Below are positions 1-8,361 of a DNA stretch of 64,000 bases, in pieces (within the stretch, counting starts at the first letter, position 1; the number at the start of each line of letters is the position of its first letter). The notes under the pieces were generated by a model, which was not told where the DNA came from, did not search any database, and worked only from the letters and a program-made list of their open reading frames with translations. The position numbers were made by a program, and so were the translations under genes. The DNA is taken from NCBI GenBank assembly GCA_036675475.1, contig JAKFEY010000036.1:1-64000 (forward strand), in the 5' to 3' direction. Source of the stretch: JALYRV01 sp036675475 (GTDB taxonomy: Bacteria > Acidobacteriota > Vicinamibacteria > Vicinamibacterales > SCN-69-37).

Positions 1-123
1 CGAAGCTCATTCGCTGTCAGCTGTAGCCCACCTACGCGCTTCGCGCTACGGTGGGGTGGCTTGCCAACCGAAGCTCATTCGCTGTCAGCTGTAGCCCACC
101 TACGCGCTTCGCGCTACGGTGGG
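1..123. repeat. Two-copy direct repeat with internal hairpin
   Basis: Two identical 55-bp copies lie at 1-55 and 69-123, separated by 13 bp, so the unit length is 68 bp. Each copy carries an imperfect inverted repeat (CCCACC ... GGTGGG enclosing a CGCGCTTCGCG core) that can form a hairpin. The array lies downstream of the tRNA gene, which is read leftward. The array may continue beyond the window edge. No protein is predicted here. Confidence 0.85.
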
Positions 124-153
124 CAACCTTCGCCTGAGAATATGAGCGAAGGT

Positions 154-229
154 TGGTGGACCTGACCGGGATCGAACCGGTGACCTCCTGAATGCCATTC
201 AGGCGCGCTCCCAACTGCGCTACAGGCCC
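154..229 (-). tRNA. tRNA-Ala (anticodon GGC)
   Basis: Read on the minus strand, the 76-nt sequence folds into a full cloverleaf. The acceptor stem GGGCCTG pairs with CAGGTCC and contains the G3-U70 wobble that identifies alanine tRNAs. The anticodon stem CCTGA/TCAGG closes the loop ATGGCAT, giving anticodon GGC. The T loop is TTCGATC and the 3' CCA is encoded. It would decode GCC and GCU. Confidence 0.97.
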
Positions 230-254
230 ATTTCGGGGTGAGGACGAACGATCA

Positions 255-1370
255 TTATAGCCCGGGGCCGCCCGAACCTGAAGCGCTCCGCGGCCGCGGC
301 CGGCGCCGCCACCAGACCATCCAGCCGGAAATCACCAGAAAGCCGAGCATCAGCCCGGCTATAACGTGCGGCGCGCGGCCGAGGACCTGACCGATGTGGG
401 CGGGATACAACGCGTCGAAGAGACGCGCTCCACGGCCATTGCGGCGCGCGTCGAACGCGGCGACGACGTCGCCGGTGGACGGGTGCAGATACGCGAAGCT
501 CTTGCCGTTGGGATGCGTCTCGCCCTCGAGGCGCTTGCGCACGCTGAACCATCCACCCTGCGCGGGCGGGAAGTACAGCCAGGACACGTTGCCGCCAGGC
601 AGCGCCGCCTCGGCGCGCTCTATCAGTTCACTCGCCGGCAGCATGGTCGCGCGCGCTGGCTGTTCGCCCGCTCGCCACACCGGCGGCGCCGGACGCGGCT
701 CGGTCACCGTCACCCGCAGCAGCAGCTTCTCGATCGAAACCGGCGCGACCAGCGACAGGCCGGTGAACGCGATCATCGCCAATAGCGGCGAGATGAGGGC
801 GCCGGTCACGCGATGCGTATCGACGAGAAAGGCGCGGCCGCGCCGCACACGGAAGCCGAGCCGGATCTTTCGCCAGCCCGGCCACCAGACGATGAGTCCC
901 GACGCGATGAGTACCAGCAGGCCGCACGCGCTCGCGCCGAGCAGGGCCTTGCCCACGCTTCGCGCGAACAGCTGTGAATGCAGCGTGAAGATGAAACCCT
1001 TGATGGTTCCGGCCGGCGGATGCGAGCCGCGGATCGCGGCCGTGACCTGATCGACGTACACGCGCGGCCCGGTGTCGGACTCGAGCCATGCTTCGTAGAC
1101 ATCGTCCGGATCGCGCGGCAGGCGGAGGCGCGCGACGCGCGCGCCCGGATGCGCGCGCGCAATTGCGTCGACGATGCGATCGATTGGCGCCGGCGCGCCC
1201 GGCTCGCTCGTGAAGAGGCCTGGCTGCGCGCCGCGCTCGAGCCGCTCGCCGGCAAGCAGCACGAGGCCGCTGGCCGCACTCACCAGCAGCACCGCGCCTA
1301 TCGACAGCCCCGCCCAGCGATGCACCCGCAGCGCCCACCGGCGCACGGCGGCCTGGCTCGTGCTGCTCAC
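255..1370 (-). CDS. PepSY-associated TM domain protein
   Basis: This 371-residue inner-membrane protein has hydrophobic segments near residues 20-42, 140-162, 190-210 and 335-352, and ends in an Arg-rich cytoplasmic tail. The HRWAGL start of helix 1 and the large extracytoplasmic loops fit the PepSY-associated TM family (PiuB-like), which often accompanies siderophore receptors and may act in periplasmic ferric-siderophore reduction. Its ATG lies 4 bp after the stop of the TonB-dependent receptor gene, so the two form an operon behind the palindromic operator at 3786. The family and operon are clear; the reductase role is inferred. Confidence 0.85.
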   Translation of the reverse strand: MSSTSQAAVRRWALRVHRWAGLSIGAVLLVSAASGLVLLAGERLERGAQPGLFTSEPGAPAPIDRIVDAIARAHPGARVARLRLPRDPDDVYEAWLESDTGPRVYVDQVTAAIRGSHPPAGTIKGFIFTLHSQLFARSVGKALLGASACGLLVLIASGLIVWWPGWRKIRLGFRVRRGRAFLVDTHRVTGALISPLLAMIAFTGLSLVAPVSIEKLLLRVTVTEPRPAPPVWRAGEQPARATMLPASELIERAEAALPGGNVSWLYFPPAQGGWFSVRKRLEGETHPNGKSFAYLHPSTGDVVAAFDARRNGRGARLFDALYPAHIGQVLGRAPHVIAGLMLGFLVISGWMVWWRRRPRPRSASGSGGPGL

Positions 1371-1374
1371 GCGC

Positions 1375-3762
1375 CTAGTAGGAAATCACGTATCCGAGCG
1401 TCAGGGCCGCGCCGCGCGCCGCCGTGTAGCTGTCGTTGGCCCCCGTGCGCAGCAGCTGCGATTCGCGCACGAAGTACATCTCGTTGAGCAGATTGTCGAC
1501 GCCGATCTTCACGAGCCCGCGTCCCGCGCGCATCGTCGCGATCGCGTCGACGACGGTGTAGCTGGCCACGGGGCGCTCGCCGAACGCGACACTCGACGGG
1601 AAGCGATTGCGCGTGCCGGAGCGCAGCGCCTGGACGCGCGCCGTCCAGCGCCCGGCCGACAGACCCACATACGCCGTGAGCTTCGGCGGCGCGATGCGGT
1701 AGCTGTTGAGATACGTGAAGACATCGTCGCGATTCGGATCGCTCTTGCCTTCGATCCACGTCGCCGAGCCGCCCGCCTGCCAGTTGCCGAACGCGGCGTC
1801 GAGCGTCGCCTCCGCGCCGTAGACCCGCTCGGGCGCGCGCACCACCGGCTGATTGAAGCCGCCCGAGCTCGAGCCAAGTTCCGACGTGTTGTAGAAGACG
1901 GCCAGCGTCGGCCGAATGGCGCCCCACTCGCCGCGCATGCCGAGATCGAATGAATTGACCTTCTGCGGCTCGAAGGGCAGCGTGGCGGCCGACGAGCCGG
2001 CCGGCGCGCCGCGCAGCACGAGGCCGATGTCGGGCACCGCGAAGCCCTGCGACGCCTGGCCGAACAGCTGCACGTGCGGCGTCGCGAAAAACGTCGCGCC
2101 GCCGTTGAAGAGCGCGTCGCGATAGGTCAGCGTGCCGCCGTCCACGGACACGTTGGCCAGCGTCACGAACGCGGGAATCTCCACGTCAATCGCTTCGGCG
2201 CGAATCCCCCCGCGGAACAGCCAGCGCGTGCCTGCCGGCAGCTCGAGCTGCGCGAACGCGCCAAGGTTGCGCTGTTCCATCAGCGGCACCCACTCGCGGT
2301 TGCCAATGGGGTCGAACGTCAGGCCGCCGCTCGCGTCGAACGCGACCGGATCCATCAGCGTGACGGGCTGGCGCGTGCGCTCGCGCGACAGATCCGCGCC
2401 CCAGATCAATTTGTAGCCGCGCGCCGCCGACAGCTTCGTCTCGACGTCGAGCCGGGCGCCGCCTTTCGACGTGTCGAGATACGACTGATAAATCTGCCGG
2501 CCGAAGATCGCGAAGGCGCGGCCGTCGAACGGGAAGAAGCGCGTGTCGAAATCGCGGTAGTACGCCTGCGCGTGCAGCCGGTTCGCGCCGAGGGCCTTGT
2601 GGTCATAGTCGAGGCTGACGAACGTCTGTCGCGCATTCTGCGGGTCGGGGAGCGTGAGGCCCTCGATTGCGGCGCTTTTCACCGAGCGCGCGGCCTGGCG
2701 CCTGGTGGCGGGGTCGCTCGCGAAGTCGGTGTCCTGCGTGCTGTCGTAGGCATTGACCGCCAGACGCAGCTGCTGCTGCGGCGCGATCGCGACCGCGGCC
2801 GATCCAAGCATGTTCCAGCTGCGCGCGTCGGCAGGTCCGCCCTGTCCGTGCGGATCGGGCGGGAGCCGATCGCCCTCCGCGTCGAAGAACCCCGTCGTGC
2901 GCTCGAAGGCGCCATTCAGCCGATAGGCCACGCGGCCCTGGCTGCCGCTCACGTCCTGGCGCAGCACGAACGACGGCGTCTCGCCGTGCGTCAGCGACGT
3001 CACGGCGCCAAGCTCGGTCGACCACGAGGCCGGGCCCGATGCCGGCCGCTTCGTGATGATGTTGATGATGCCGCCCGACGCGCCGTCGCCGTAGATGGCC
3101 GTGGCGCCGCGCGCCACCTCGATGCGCTCGATGGCCGACGGGCTGATCGTCGACAGATCGCGCGACACATTGCGAATCGCCGACTGCGGCACGCCGTCGA
3201 TCATGACGAGCACGTTGCGCCCGCGCAGCGTCTGACCGAACGTGCTCTGGCTCTGGCTGCCGGCGGCGAGCCCGGGCACGAGCTTGCCAAGCGCATCGCC
3301 AAGCGACGGCGACACCTGCAGCTGTTCGCGCAGCTGCTCGCGCGTCACCACCGTCATGGCAATCGGCAGCGACTGCAGCGGCGCGTCCGATCGCGTGGCG
3401 GTGACGACCACCTGATCGTCGAACGCGACGGCGTCGAGCGTGACGCGCACCTGCGCGTTGCCGTCAATGGCGAGGGCCTGCTGTTTCGCGCCAAATCCCG
3501 CGAGCGTCGTGCTGAGGGTCACGCTGCCGCGCGCCACGCCGCGGAACTCGAACTGCCCGTCGCGTCCGGTCACGGCGGTGCGCTCTGCGCCGGCCGCTTC
3601 GCGGAGCGTCACCAGGGCGCCCGGCAGCGCCGCGCCGCTGGCGTCCGCGACATGGCCGCGCACGGTGAAGCCCGTGGCGGGTGTCTGCTGGGCGTGAACG
3701 GCGGGTACGAGGAAGAAAGTGGACGCAAACAGGGCGAAAACAGCGGGCGAAAAACGCAGCAC
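1375..3762 (-). CDS. TonB-dependent receptor with carboxypeptidase-regulatory domain
   Basis: Outer-membrane active transporter of about 795 residues. The chosen GTG start follows GGAGG by 7 nt and begins a good signal peptide ending in VHAQQ; the frame is open to a TTG at 3783 that lacks these features. After the signal come a carboxypeptidase-regulatory-like beta domain (roughly 20-105), a plug with VVVTATR and a TonB-box-like start, and a 22-stranded barrel ending in aromatic Tyr. The plug motif IYGDGASGGIINIITKR is typical of siderophore receptors. It is co-transcribed with the PepSY protein, which supports ferric-siderophore uptake. The ligand cannot be read from sequence. Confidence 0.92.
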   Translation of the reverse strand: MLRFSPAVFALFASTFFLVPAVHAQQTPATGFTVRGHVADASGAALPGALVTLREAAGAERTAVTGRDGQFEFRGVARGSVTLSTTLAGFGAKQQALAIDGNAQVRVTLDAVAFDDQVVVTATRSDAPLQSLPIAMTVVTREQLREQLQVSPSLGDALGKLVPGLAAGSQSQSTFGQTLRGRNVLVMIDGVPQSAIRNVSRDLSTISPSAIERIEVARGATAIYGDGASGGIINIITKRPASGPASWSTELGAVTSLTHGETPSFVLRQDVSGSQGRVAYRLNGAFERTTGFFDAEGDRLPPDPHGQGGPADARSWNMLGSAAVAIAPQQQLRLAVNAYDSTQDTDFASDPATRRQAARSVKSAAIEGLTLPDPQNARQTFVSLDYDHKALGANRLHAQAYYRDFDTRFFPFDGRAFAIFGRQIYQSYLDTSKGGARLDVETKLSAARGYKLIWGADLSRERTRQPVTLMDPVAFDASGGLTFDPIGNREWVPLMEQRNLGAFAQLELPAGTRWLFRGGIRAEAIDVEIPAFVTLANVSVDGGTLTYRDALFNGGATFFATPHVQLFGQASQGFAVPDIGLVLRGAPAGSSAATLPFEPQKVNSFDLGMRGEWGAIRPTLAVFYNTSELGSSSGGFNQPVVRAPERVYGAEATLDAAFGNWQAGGSATWIEGKSDPNRDDVFTYLNSYRIAPPKLTAYVGLSAGRWTARVQALRSGTRNRFPSSVAFGERPVASYTVVDAIATMRAGRGLVKIGVDNLLNEMYFVRESQLLRTGANDSYTAARGAALTLGYVISY

Positions 3763-3785
3763 GAACGGGCCTCCAGTGATCAAAA

Positions 3786-3799
3786 TGAGACGAGTCTCA
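3786..3799. promoter_or_regulatory. Palindromic operator, probably iron-responsive (Fur-like)
   Basis: TGAGACGAGTCTCA has perfect 6-bp arms around a 2-bp centre and lies 23 bp upstream of the receptor start, within an AT-rich stretch. Spacing and the TGAGA half-site resemble Fur-type boxes (TGAGAATnATTCTCA type). Together with the downstream siderophore receptor this suggests iron repression. The regulator itself is not in this window. Confidence 0.55.
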
Positions 3800-3857
3800 A
3801 TTAAGATTCACTGTATCGGCCCAAACTCGGACCTGTCAAGTCGGATTTAGGCGTTTT

Positions 3858-4988
3858 TCAGTACTCGGAGAACATCCGCCGCAGGTCGGCCGGGTCCGTC
3901 GTCGTCGCGACGCCCAGCATCAGGAGGATGCGGGCCTTGATCGGCGCCAGGTCTTCGCCGGCAATGCGCAAGCCGCGGCCCCCGGCGATGCGCCCGCTGC
4001 CGGTGCGCGTCGTGATGACCACCGGAACGTTCCTCGACGCGGCATACTGCAGCCCCTCGCCCTGCGTCCCGCTCAGGGCGCCCGCACCCGCCGTCGCCAT
4101 CACGATGCCTTTCGCGCCGGCATCGACCGCCGCGCGGATCAGATCGCCGGACGCCCCTTGATACACCAGCAGCACGTCCACGCGAGGCAGGTCCTTGATC
4201 GCGAACACGTCGAATTCGCTCGAGGCGGTGTGCCGCCGCTCGACGCGGCGGTAATAGACGACGCGATCGGAATCGACGACGCCGAGGATGCCGTAGCCGC
4301 GTGTTTGAAAGGTGTGAAGGCGGAGGGCGTCGGTCTTGGTCACTTCGCGCGCGGCGTTGATCTCGTCGTTGAGCACCACCAGCGTGCCGCGCCCGCGCGA
4401 CGCGGGATCGGCCGCCACGCGGAAGGCTTCGAGCAGATTGGCGGCGCCTTCATAGCCGAGCGTGCTGGGATTGCGCATCGATCCGACAACCACCACGGGC
4501 CGCGCGTCGCGAATCGTGAGATTGAGAAAGTACGCCAGCTCTTCCAGCGTGTCCGTGCCGCTGGTCACCACCACGCCTGCCAGCTGCGCATCGTCGCGAT
4601 ACAAGGCGTTGATGCGGCGCGAGAGATCCAGCCACTGCGCAAGCGTCATGGAGCTGCTGGCCACGTTCGCGAATTGCTCGAACTCCGGCGTCGCATAGCG
4701 CGTCACCGCAGGCATGGACTTGACGAGCTCTTCGGCGGTCAGCCTTCCGCCCTGGCGATTGGAGATGGTGCCGCCCGTGGCGACGAGCCGCACGCGCGGG
4801 CCGGGTGGCTGCGCCGTGGCCGATGCCTGTTGTGCAGCAGGCGCCTGAGAGGCTGGCGTGGCGACTGGTGCCGGCGCCGATGGCGGTGCCTGCGGTGCCT
4901 GCGGTGCCTGCGGCTGCGCGGCGACGGCGCACGAGAAGCTCGAAGCGGCAAACGTCAGGAAGAGGAGGCCGGCCAGATGACTGCGCAT
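3858..4988 (-). CDS. Type II (secreted) L-asparaginase
   Basis: The 376-residue protein hydrolyses L-asparagine to aspartate and ammonia. It carries a signal peptide (residues 1-24, possible lipobox SFSC at 17-20), then a Gln-Ala-Pro-rich linker (25-62) encoded by short tandem repeats, then the catalytic domain. The first nucleophile motif is ATGGTISN (Thr71 and Thr74) and the second is TSGTDTLEELAYFL, which supplies the Thr-Asp pair and is typical of the family. Export suggests scavenging of extracellular asparagine. It stands alone between the receptor operon and a small gene on the same strand. Confidence 0.9.
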   Translation of the reverse strand: MRSHLAGLLFLTFAASSFSCAVAAQPQAPQAPQAPPSAPAPVATPASQAPAAQQASATAQPPGPRVRLVATGGTISNRQGGRLTAEELVKSMPAVTRYATPEFEQFANVASSSMTLAQWLDLSRRINALYRDDAQLAGVVVTSGTDTLEELAYFLNLTIRDARPVVVVGSMRNPSTLGYEGAANLLEAFRVAADPASRGRGTLVVLNDEINAAREVTKTDALRLHTFQTRGYGILGVVDSDRVVYYRRVERRHTASSEFDVFAIKDLPRVDVLLVYQGASGDLIRAAVDAGAKGIVMATAGAGALSGTQGEGLQYAASRNVPVVITTRTGSGRIAGGRGLRIAGEDLAPIKARILLMLGVATTTDPADLRRMFSEY

Positions 4989-5003
4989 GGCCGAAAGTGT
5001 AAT

Positions 5004-5228
5004 TCAGCGGCCGGTCGAGCTGGGCACGCCGGGTGTCGCCACGCGCGCGAGCCAGTTGCTCAGGTGTTGCGCGGCCTCGTCGGGCGACACGCCGTAGAAG
5101 GGCATCAGCGCCGAGGATCCGCCGGGCGTGCGCACGATCTGCGCGCGCCACCGGTCGTGTCCAACCGGTGACACCTCAATCAGGTAGTCACGGCCGTTGA
5201 TGGTTTCTTCGTAGTGGAGGCTGTTCAC
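5004..5228 (-). CDS. Small hypothetical protein (74 aa)
   Basis: I do not recognise the family. The GTG start was chosen because the conserved-looking part (EETINGRDYLIEVSPVG) begins just after it and a promoter-like TTGTTC-N16-TAGAAT lies directly upstream. The frame is open further upstream to a TTG at 5270, which would give 88 residues. The protein is soluble, begins with a beta-rich half ending in RWRAQIVRTPGG, and continues with a helix (PDEAAQHLSNWLARV). It may be a small adaptor or regulatory domain. Confidence 0.6.
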   Translation of the reverse strand: MNSLHYEETINGRDYLIEVSPVGHDRWRAQIVRTPGGSSALMPFYGVSPDEAAQHLSNWLARVATPGVPSSTGR

Positions 5229-5242
5229 GGGAGCGAGGGGTA

Positions 5243-5270
5243 ATTCTAGCGGCGTCACCGGCAGGAACAA
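5243..5270 (-). promoter_or_regulatory. Putative sigma-70-type promoter
   Basis: On the minus strand TTGTTC (-35) and TAGAAT (-10) are separated by 16 bp, and the -10 ends 14 bp before the GTG of the 74-residue protein. The short leader has no Shine-Dalgarno sequence. Support is by consensus match only. Confidence 0.4.
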
Positions 5271-5349
5271 GCGAAAGGAAGTACGAAGCGCACCATGATG
5301 GTGCGTACCCTCCCGCGGAATTTATTTTCTCGCACCGCTCGTCAACAGG

Positions 5350-5380
5350 GTTTCCACGGTTCATCCACAGCTTTTCCACA
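5350..5380 (+). promoter_or_regulatory. Three DnaA-box-like 9-mers at 11-bp spacing
   Basis: GTTTCCACG (5350), TCATCCACA (5361) and TTTTCCACA (5372) lie in one orientation exactly 11 bp apart. The second and third each differ from TTATCCACA at one position, and the first at three. An AT-rich stretch lies about 20 bp upstream. The neighbouring gene is addB, not dnaA or dnaN, so this looks like a small DnaA-binding cluster rather than the replication origin. Confidence 0.35.
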
Positions 5381-5406
5381 GGCGAAGATCGTATTCTTGT
5401 CTTTTC

Positions 5407-8361
5407 ATGCCGATTGCTCCTCGACAGACGCGCCTCGTGCGCGTGCCCGACCTTGGCGCGTACCAGCAGGCGATTGCGTCGCTGGCGCTCGAGGGCGGCG
5501 TGCGCGACGCGCGCCGTCGCGCGGTCATCGTGCCCACGGCCGCCGCCGCGCGCCAGCTGCGTCGCACACTCGAGCTCATGGCGGGGGGCGACAGTGCGTT
5601 CGTGCTGCCGCACCTGGTCACGCGCGACGGGTGGTATGCGTTGATGCATGAGGCACTGCCGGACGCGCCGCCGCTGATCGACGCCTTCGAGCGCGAGGTC
5701 ATGCTGTACGCCGCCGCGCTGGAAGCGCGCGACGCGGGCGCGGTGCCGCCGTTCGGCATTCGCGCCGGCATCGTGGCCGGCATGCTGCGCTTCTATGACG
5801 AGCTGCGCCGGCGCGACTGCGATCTCCTCAAGTTCGAGCGCCGCATCCAGGACGAGCTGTCGAAAGACGTCAACGATCGCGGCGCCGATCGCGTGGCGCG
5901 CCAGACCGCCTTTCTCGCCGAGGCCTTCAAGCGGTACGAGCGGAAGCTGATTGCCAGCGGCATGCTCGACGAGCACACGCTCGCCGCCCGCCTTCGCGCC
6001 GGCGCTCCCGCCGCCTGCGCTCACATCATCGTCACCGTGGGCGACCAGACGACGGAGCCCGGCGGGTTGTGGCCGTCTGATTACCGCGTGCTCGCGGAGG
6101 CGGATGGCATCACGCGCATCGACGTGATTGCCACCGATCGCGTGCTTGCGGCGGGCCTGTTCGACGAGCTGCAGAAGCAGCTGCCTGGCTTCGGCGACAC
6201 GAAGGGCGAAGCGCCCCGCGGCGCGCTGCCTCGCCTGCTCGTGCCGCCGCCCGCGCCGGGCGACCGCGAGGCGCCGGTCGTGTGGACGCATCGCGATCGC
6301 GAAGAAGAGTTGTATGCGGCGGTGCGAGGCGTGCGCCGGCTGGCCGATGGCGACGGCGTGCTTCGGGCGCGTGCCGGCATCGTGTTTCAGCGCCCGCTGC
6401 CGTATCTCTATCTGGCGCGGCGCGCCTTCGAGGGCGCGCGCGTGCCGTATCTGGCTTCCGACGCGCTGCCGCTCGCGGCCGAACCGTACGCCGCGGCGGT
6501 CGATCTGATCCTCGAATACATCTGGTCGAACGCGTCGCGCGCCGCAACCGCGGCCCTGCTTCGATCACCGGCCTTCCGGTTCGAGGACGCGGCCGGGCGT
6601 ATCGGCCCTGCCGATGTCAACGAATTCGAGCAGCACGTGCTGTCGCTGCGCGTGCCCGGCGAGCCTGCGAGCTACGCCGCCATTGCCGCGGCGCCGGCGC
6701 CGTCCGATCAGAAAAAGGCCAGGCGTTACGCGAGGGCCGCGCGGGTGGCGGCGATTGCGGCCTCGTGCTGGCAGTCGCTCGACACGCTGACCGATGCTGC
6801 CTCGCCGGTGGGCGCGCGTGTGGAGTCGCTGCTCGCGTTTCTGCAGCGGCACGATGCGCCGCCGCCGTCCGCTGAAGAGGCGCGCGAGCGTCACCTGCGC
6901 GCGCGCGCCGCGGTCGTGTCGGCCATTCGCGCCATCGGCGCGGCCGCCGACAAGCACGCGCTGACGCTGTCGACCGACGAGCTCACCGCCACGATCCGGC
7001 GCTGGATCGAAGAGCAGACCTTCGCGCCGAGGCGCGGCGAGGGCGGCGTGGAGCTCGTCGATGCCACGGCCGCGCGCTACGGCCGCTTCGACCACCTGCG
7101 CATTCTCGGCCTTGTCGAGAGCGACTGGCCGGCGCGGCCCGCGCGCAACGTCTTTTACGGCCGGTTTCTACTCGACAAGCTCGACTGGCCCGACGATCAG
7201 AAGCGCCAGGCGCTCGCGTACGCCGCCTTCAAGGATCTCGTGTGCCTGCCATCGTCCACCCTGGCGCTGTCGGCCTTTCATCTGGATGACGATGCGATTG
7301 TGGGGCCGTCGCCGTATGTGGATGCGGTGCGCGACACGGGCCTGCCGCGCGAGATCGATCGCGCGCTTGCCGGCGCCGACGCCATGCACTTCCCGTGGGA
7401 AGCGCTAATCGCGCGTCCGGCGATGACTGAGGCGCTCGATGGGGAAGCGGCGGTGTGGGCCTCGGCCCGGGCGGCGCGCGGCGATCTGTCGGGCGATCGC
7501 TATCGCGGGCAGACGGGCGCATTCGCGCCGGCGGCCTATTCGGTCAGCGCCATCGAAACCTATCTGCGCTGTCCGTTCCGCTACTTCGCGCGCCAGGTGC
7601 TCAAGCTGCCCGAGGAGCGCGACGATGAGCCGGGGATGACGCCGCAGGAGCGCGGCCAGTTCCTGCACGAGGTCGTGCAGCAGTTCTACGAGTCGTGGGA
7701 CGCGGATCCCGGCGGCGCGGTCACGCAGGAGAATCTCGATGCCGCGCTGATCCGCTTTCGCGACGTGGCGGAGAAGGCCCTGGCGGGATTGCCGCCGGCC
7801 GACCGCGCGCAGGAGCGCACGCTGCTGCTGGGATCGGCGGCGTCGCCGGGGCTGGCCGAGCGCCTGCTGTACTTCGAGATGCAGCTGCCCGGCCGCGCGG
7901 CGCGCCGCATCCTGGAAGAGCGCGCGGAAGGATCGTTCGCGTTCACGGGCGAACACGGCACGCGCACCATCACGCTCAACGCCGTGGCCGACCGCATCGA
8001 CGTGCTGGACGGCAACGGCCTGCGCGTCATCGACTACAAGCTGAACACGCTGCCGAAGAAAGAGATCGCGCTGCAGCTGCCCGTCTATGGCCTGTGCCAG
8101 TCGCGCACGCTGGCCGGCGAGGGCGGCGCCCCGCGCGAGCTCACGGCCGCGGCGTATTTCTCGTTCAACCATCGCAACGAGCCGCGCGTGTACGAAGGCG
8201 CGGATGTCGCTGCGTTGCTCGCCGACGGCCAGGCGCGGCTGGTGGCCGCCGTCGACGCCATCGAACGCGGTGAGTTCCCCGCGCGCCCCACCGACCCGCG
8301 CGACTGCAACTGGTGTCCGTATCCGTCGGTGTGCCGCAAGGAGTACGCGGGCGATGAATAG
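5407..8361 (+). CDS. addB: AddB-like helicase/nuclease subunit (PD-(D/E)XK)
   Basis: The 984-residue protein is the probable partner of the downstream AddA in double-strand-break end processing and recombination. The N-terminal part resembles an inactivated UvrD-type helicase, since no Walker A motif is visible (VPTAAAARQL stands in its place). The C-terminal nuclease has the ETYLRCPFRYF helix (Cys722), a VIDYKL motif near residue 876 and a terminal cluster CNWCPYPSVC (Cys967, 970, 976). These four cysteines fit the Fe-S staple of AddB-type nucleases. Its stop overlaps the addA start by 8 nt, which implies coupled translation. A TATTCT -10-like sequence ends 9 nt before the ATG and no ribosome-binding site is visible. 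Confidence 0.88.
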   Translation: MPIAPRQTRLVRVPDLGAYQQAIASLALEGGVRDARRRAVIVPTAAAARQLRRTLELMAGGDSAFVLPHLVTRDGWYALMHEALPDAPPLIDAFEREVMLYAAALEARDAGAVPPFGIRAGIVAGMLRFYDELRRRDCDLLKFERRIQDELSKDVNDRGADRVARQTAFLAEAFKRYERKLIASGMLDEHTLAARLRAGAPAACAHIIVTVGDQTTEPGGLWPSDYRVLAEADGITRIDVIATDRVLAAGLFDELQKQLPGFGDTKGEAPRGALPRLLVPPPAPGDREAPVVWTHRDREEELYAAVRGVRRLADGDGVLRARAGIVFQRPLPYLYLARRAFEGARVPYLASDALPLAAEPYAAAVDLILEYIWSNASRAATAALLRSPAFRFEDAAGRIGPADVNEFEQHVLSLRVPGEPASYAAIAAAPAPSDQKKARRYARAARVAAIAASCWQSLDTLTDAASPVGARVESLLAFLQRHDAPPPSAEEARERHLRARAAVVSAIRAIGAAADKHALTLSTDELTATIRRWIEEQTFAPRRGEGGVELVDATAARYGRFDHLRILGLVESDWPARPARNVFYGRFLLDKLDWPDDQKRQALAYAAFKDLVCLPSSTLALSAFHLDDDAIVGPSPYVDAVRDTGLPREIDRALAGADAMHFPWEALIARPAMTEALDGEAAVWASARAARGDLSGDRYRGQTGAFAPAAYSVSAIETYLRCPFRYFARQVLKLPEERDDEPGMTPQERGQFLHEVVQQFYESWDADPGGAVTQENLDAALIRFRDVAEKALAGLPPADRAQERTLLLGSAASPGLAERLLYFEMQLPGRAARRILEERAEGSFAFTGEHGTRTITLNAVADRIDVLDGNGLRVIDYKLNTLPKKEIALQLPVYGLCQSRTLAGEGGAPRELTAAAYFSFNHRNEPRVYEGADVAALLADGQARLVAAVDAIERGEFPARPTDPRDCNWCPYPSVCRKEYAGDE

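Noticed and set aside
2074..3804. A 576-codon plus-strand frame opposite the first TonB receptor
   Set aside because: Composition is repetitive (Arg, Ala, Gln, His) and it is explained by codon bias of the true gene on the minus strand.
5286..5400. Chromosomal replication origin
   Set aside because: DnaA-like boxes and an AT patch are present, but only two boxes are close matches and no dnaA, dnaN, gidA or parA gene is near.
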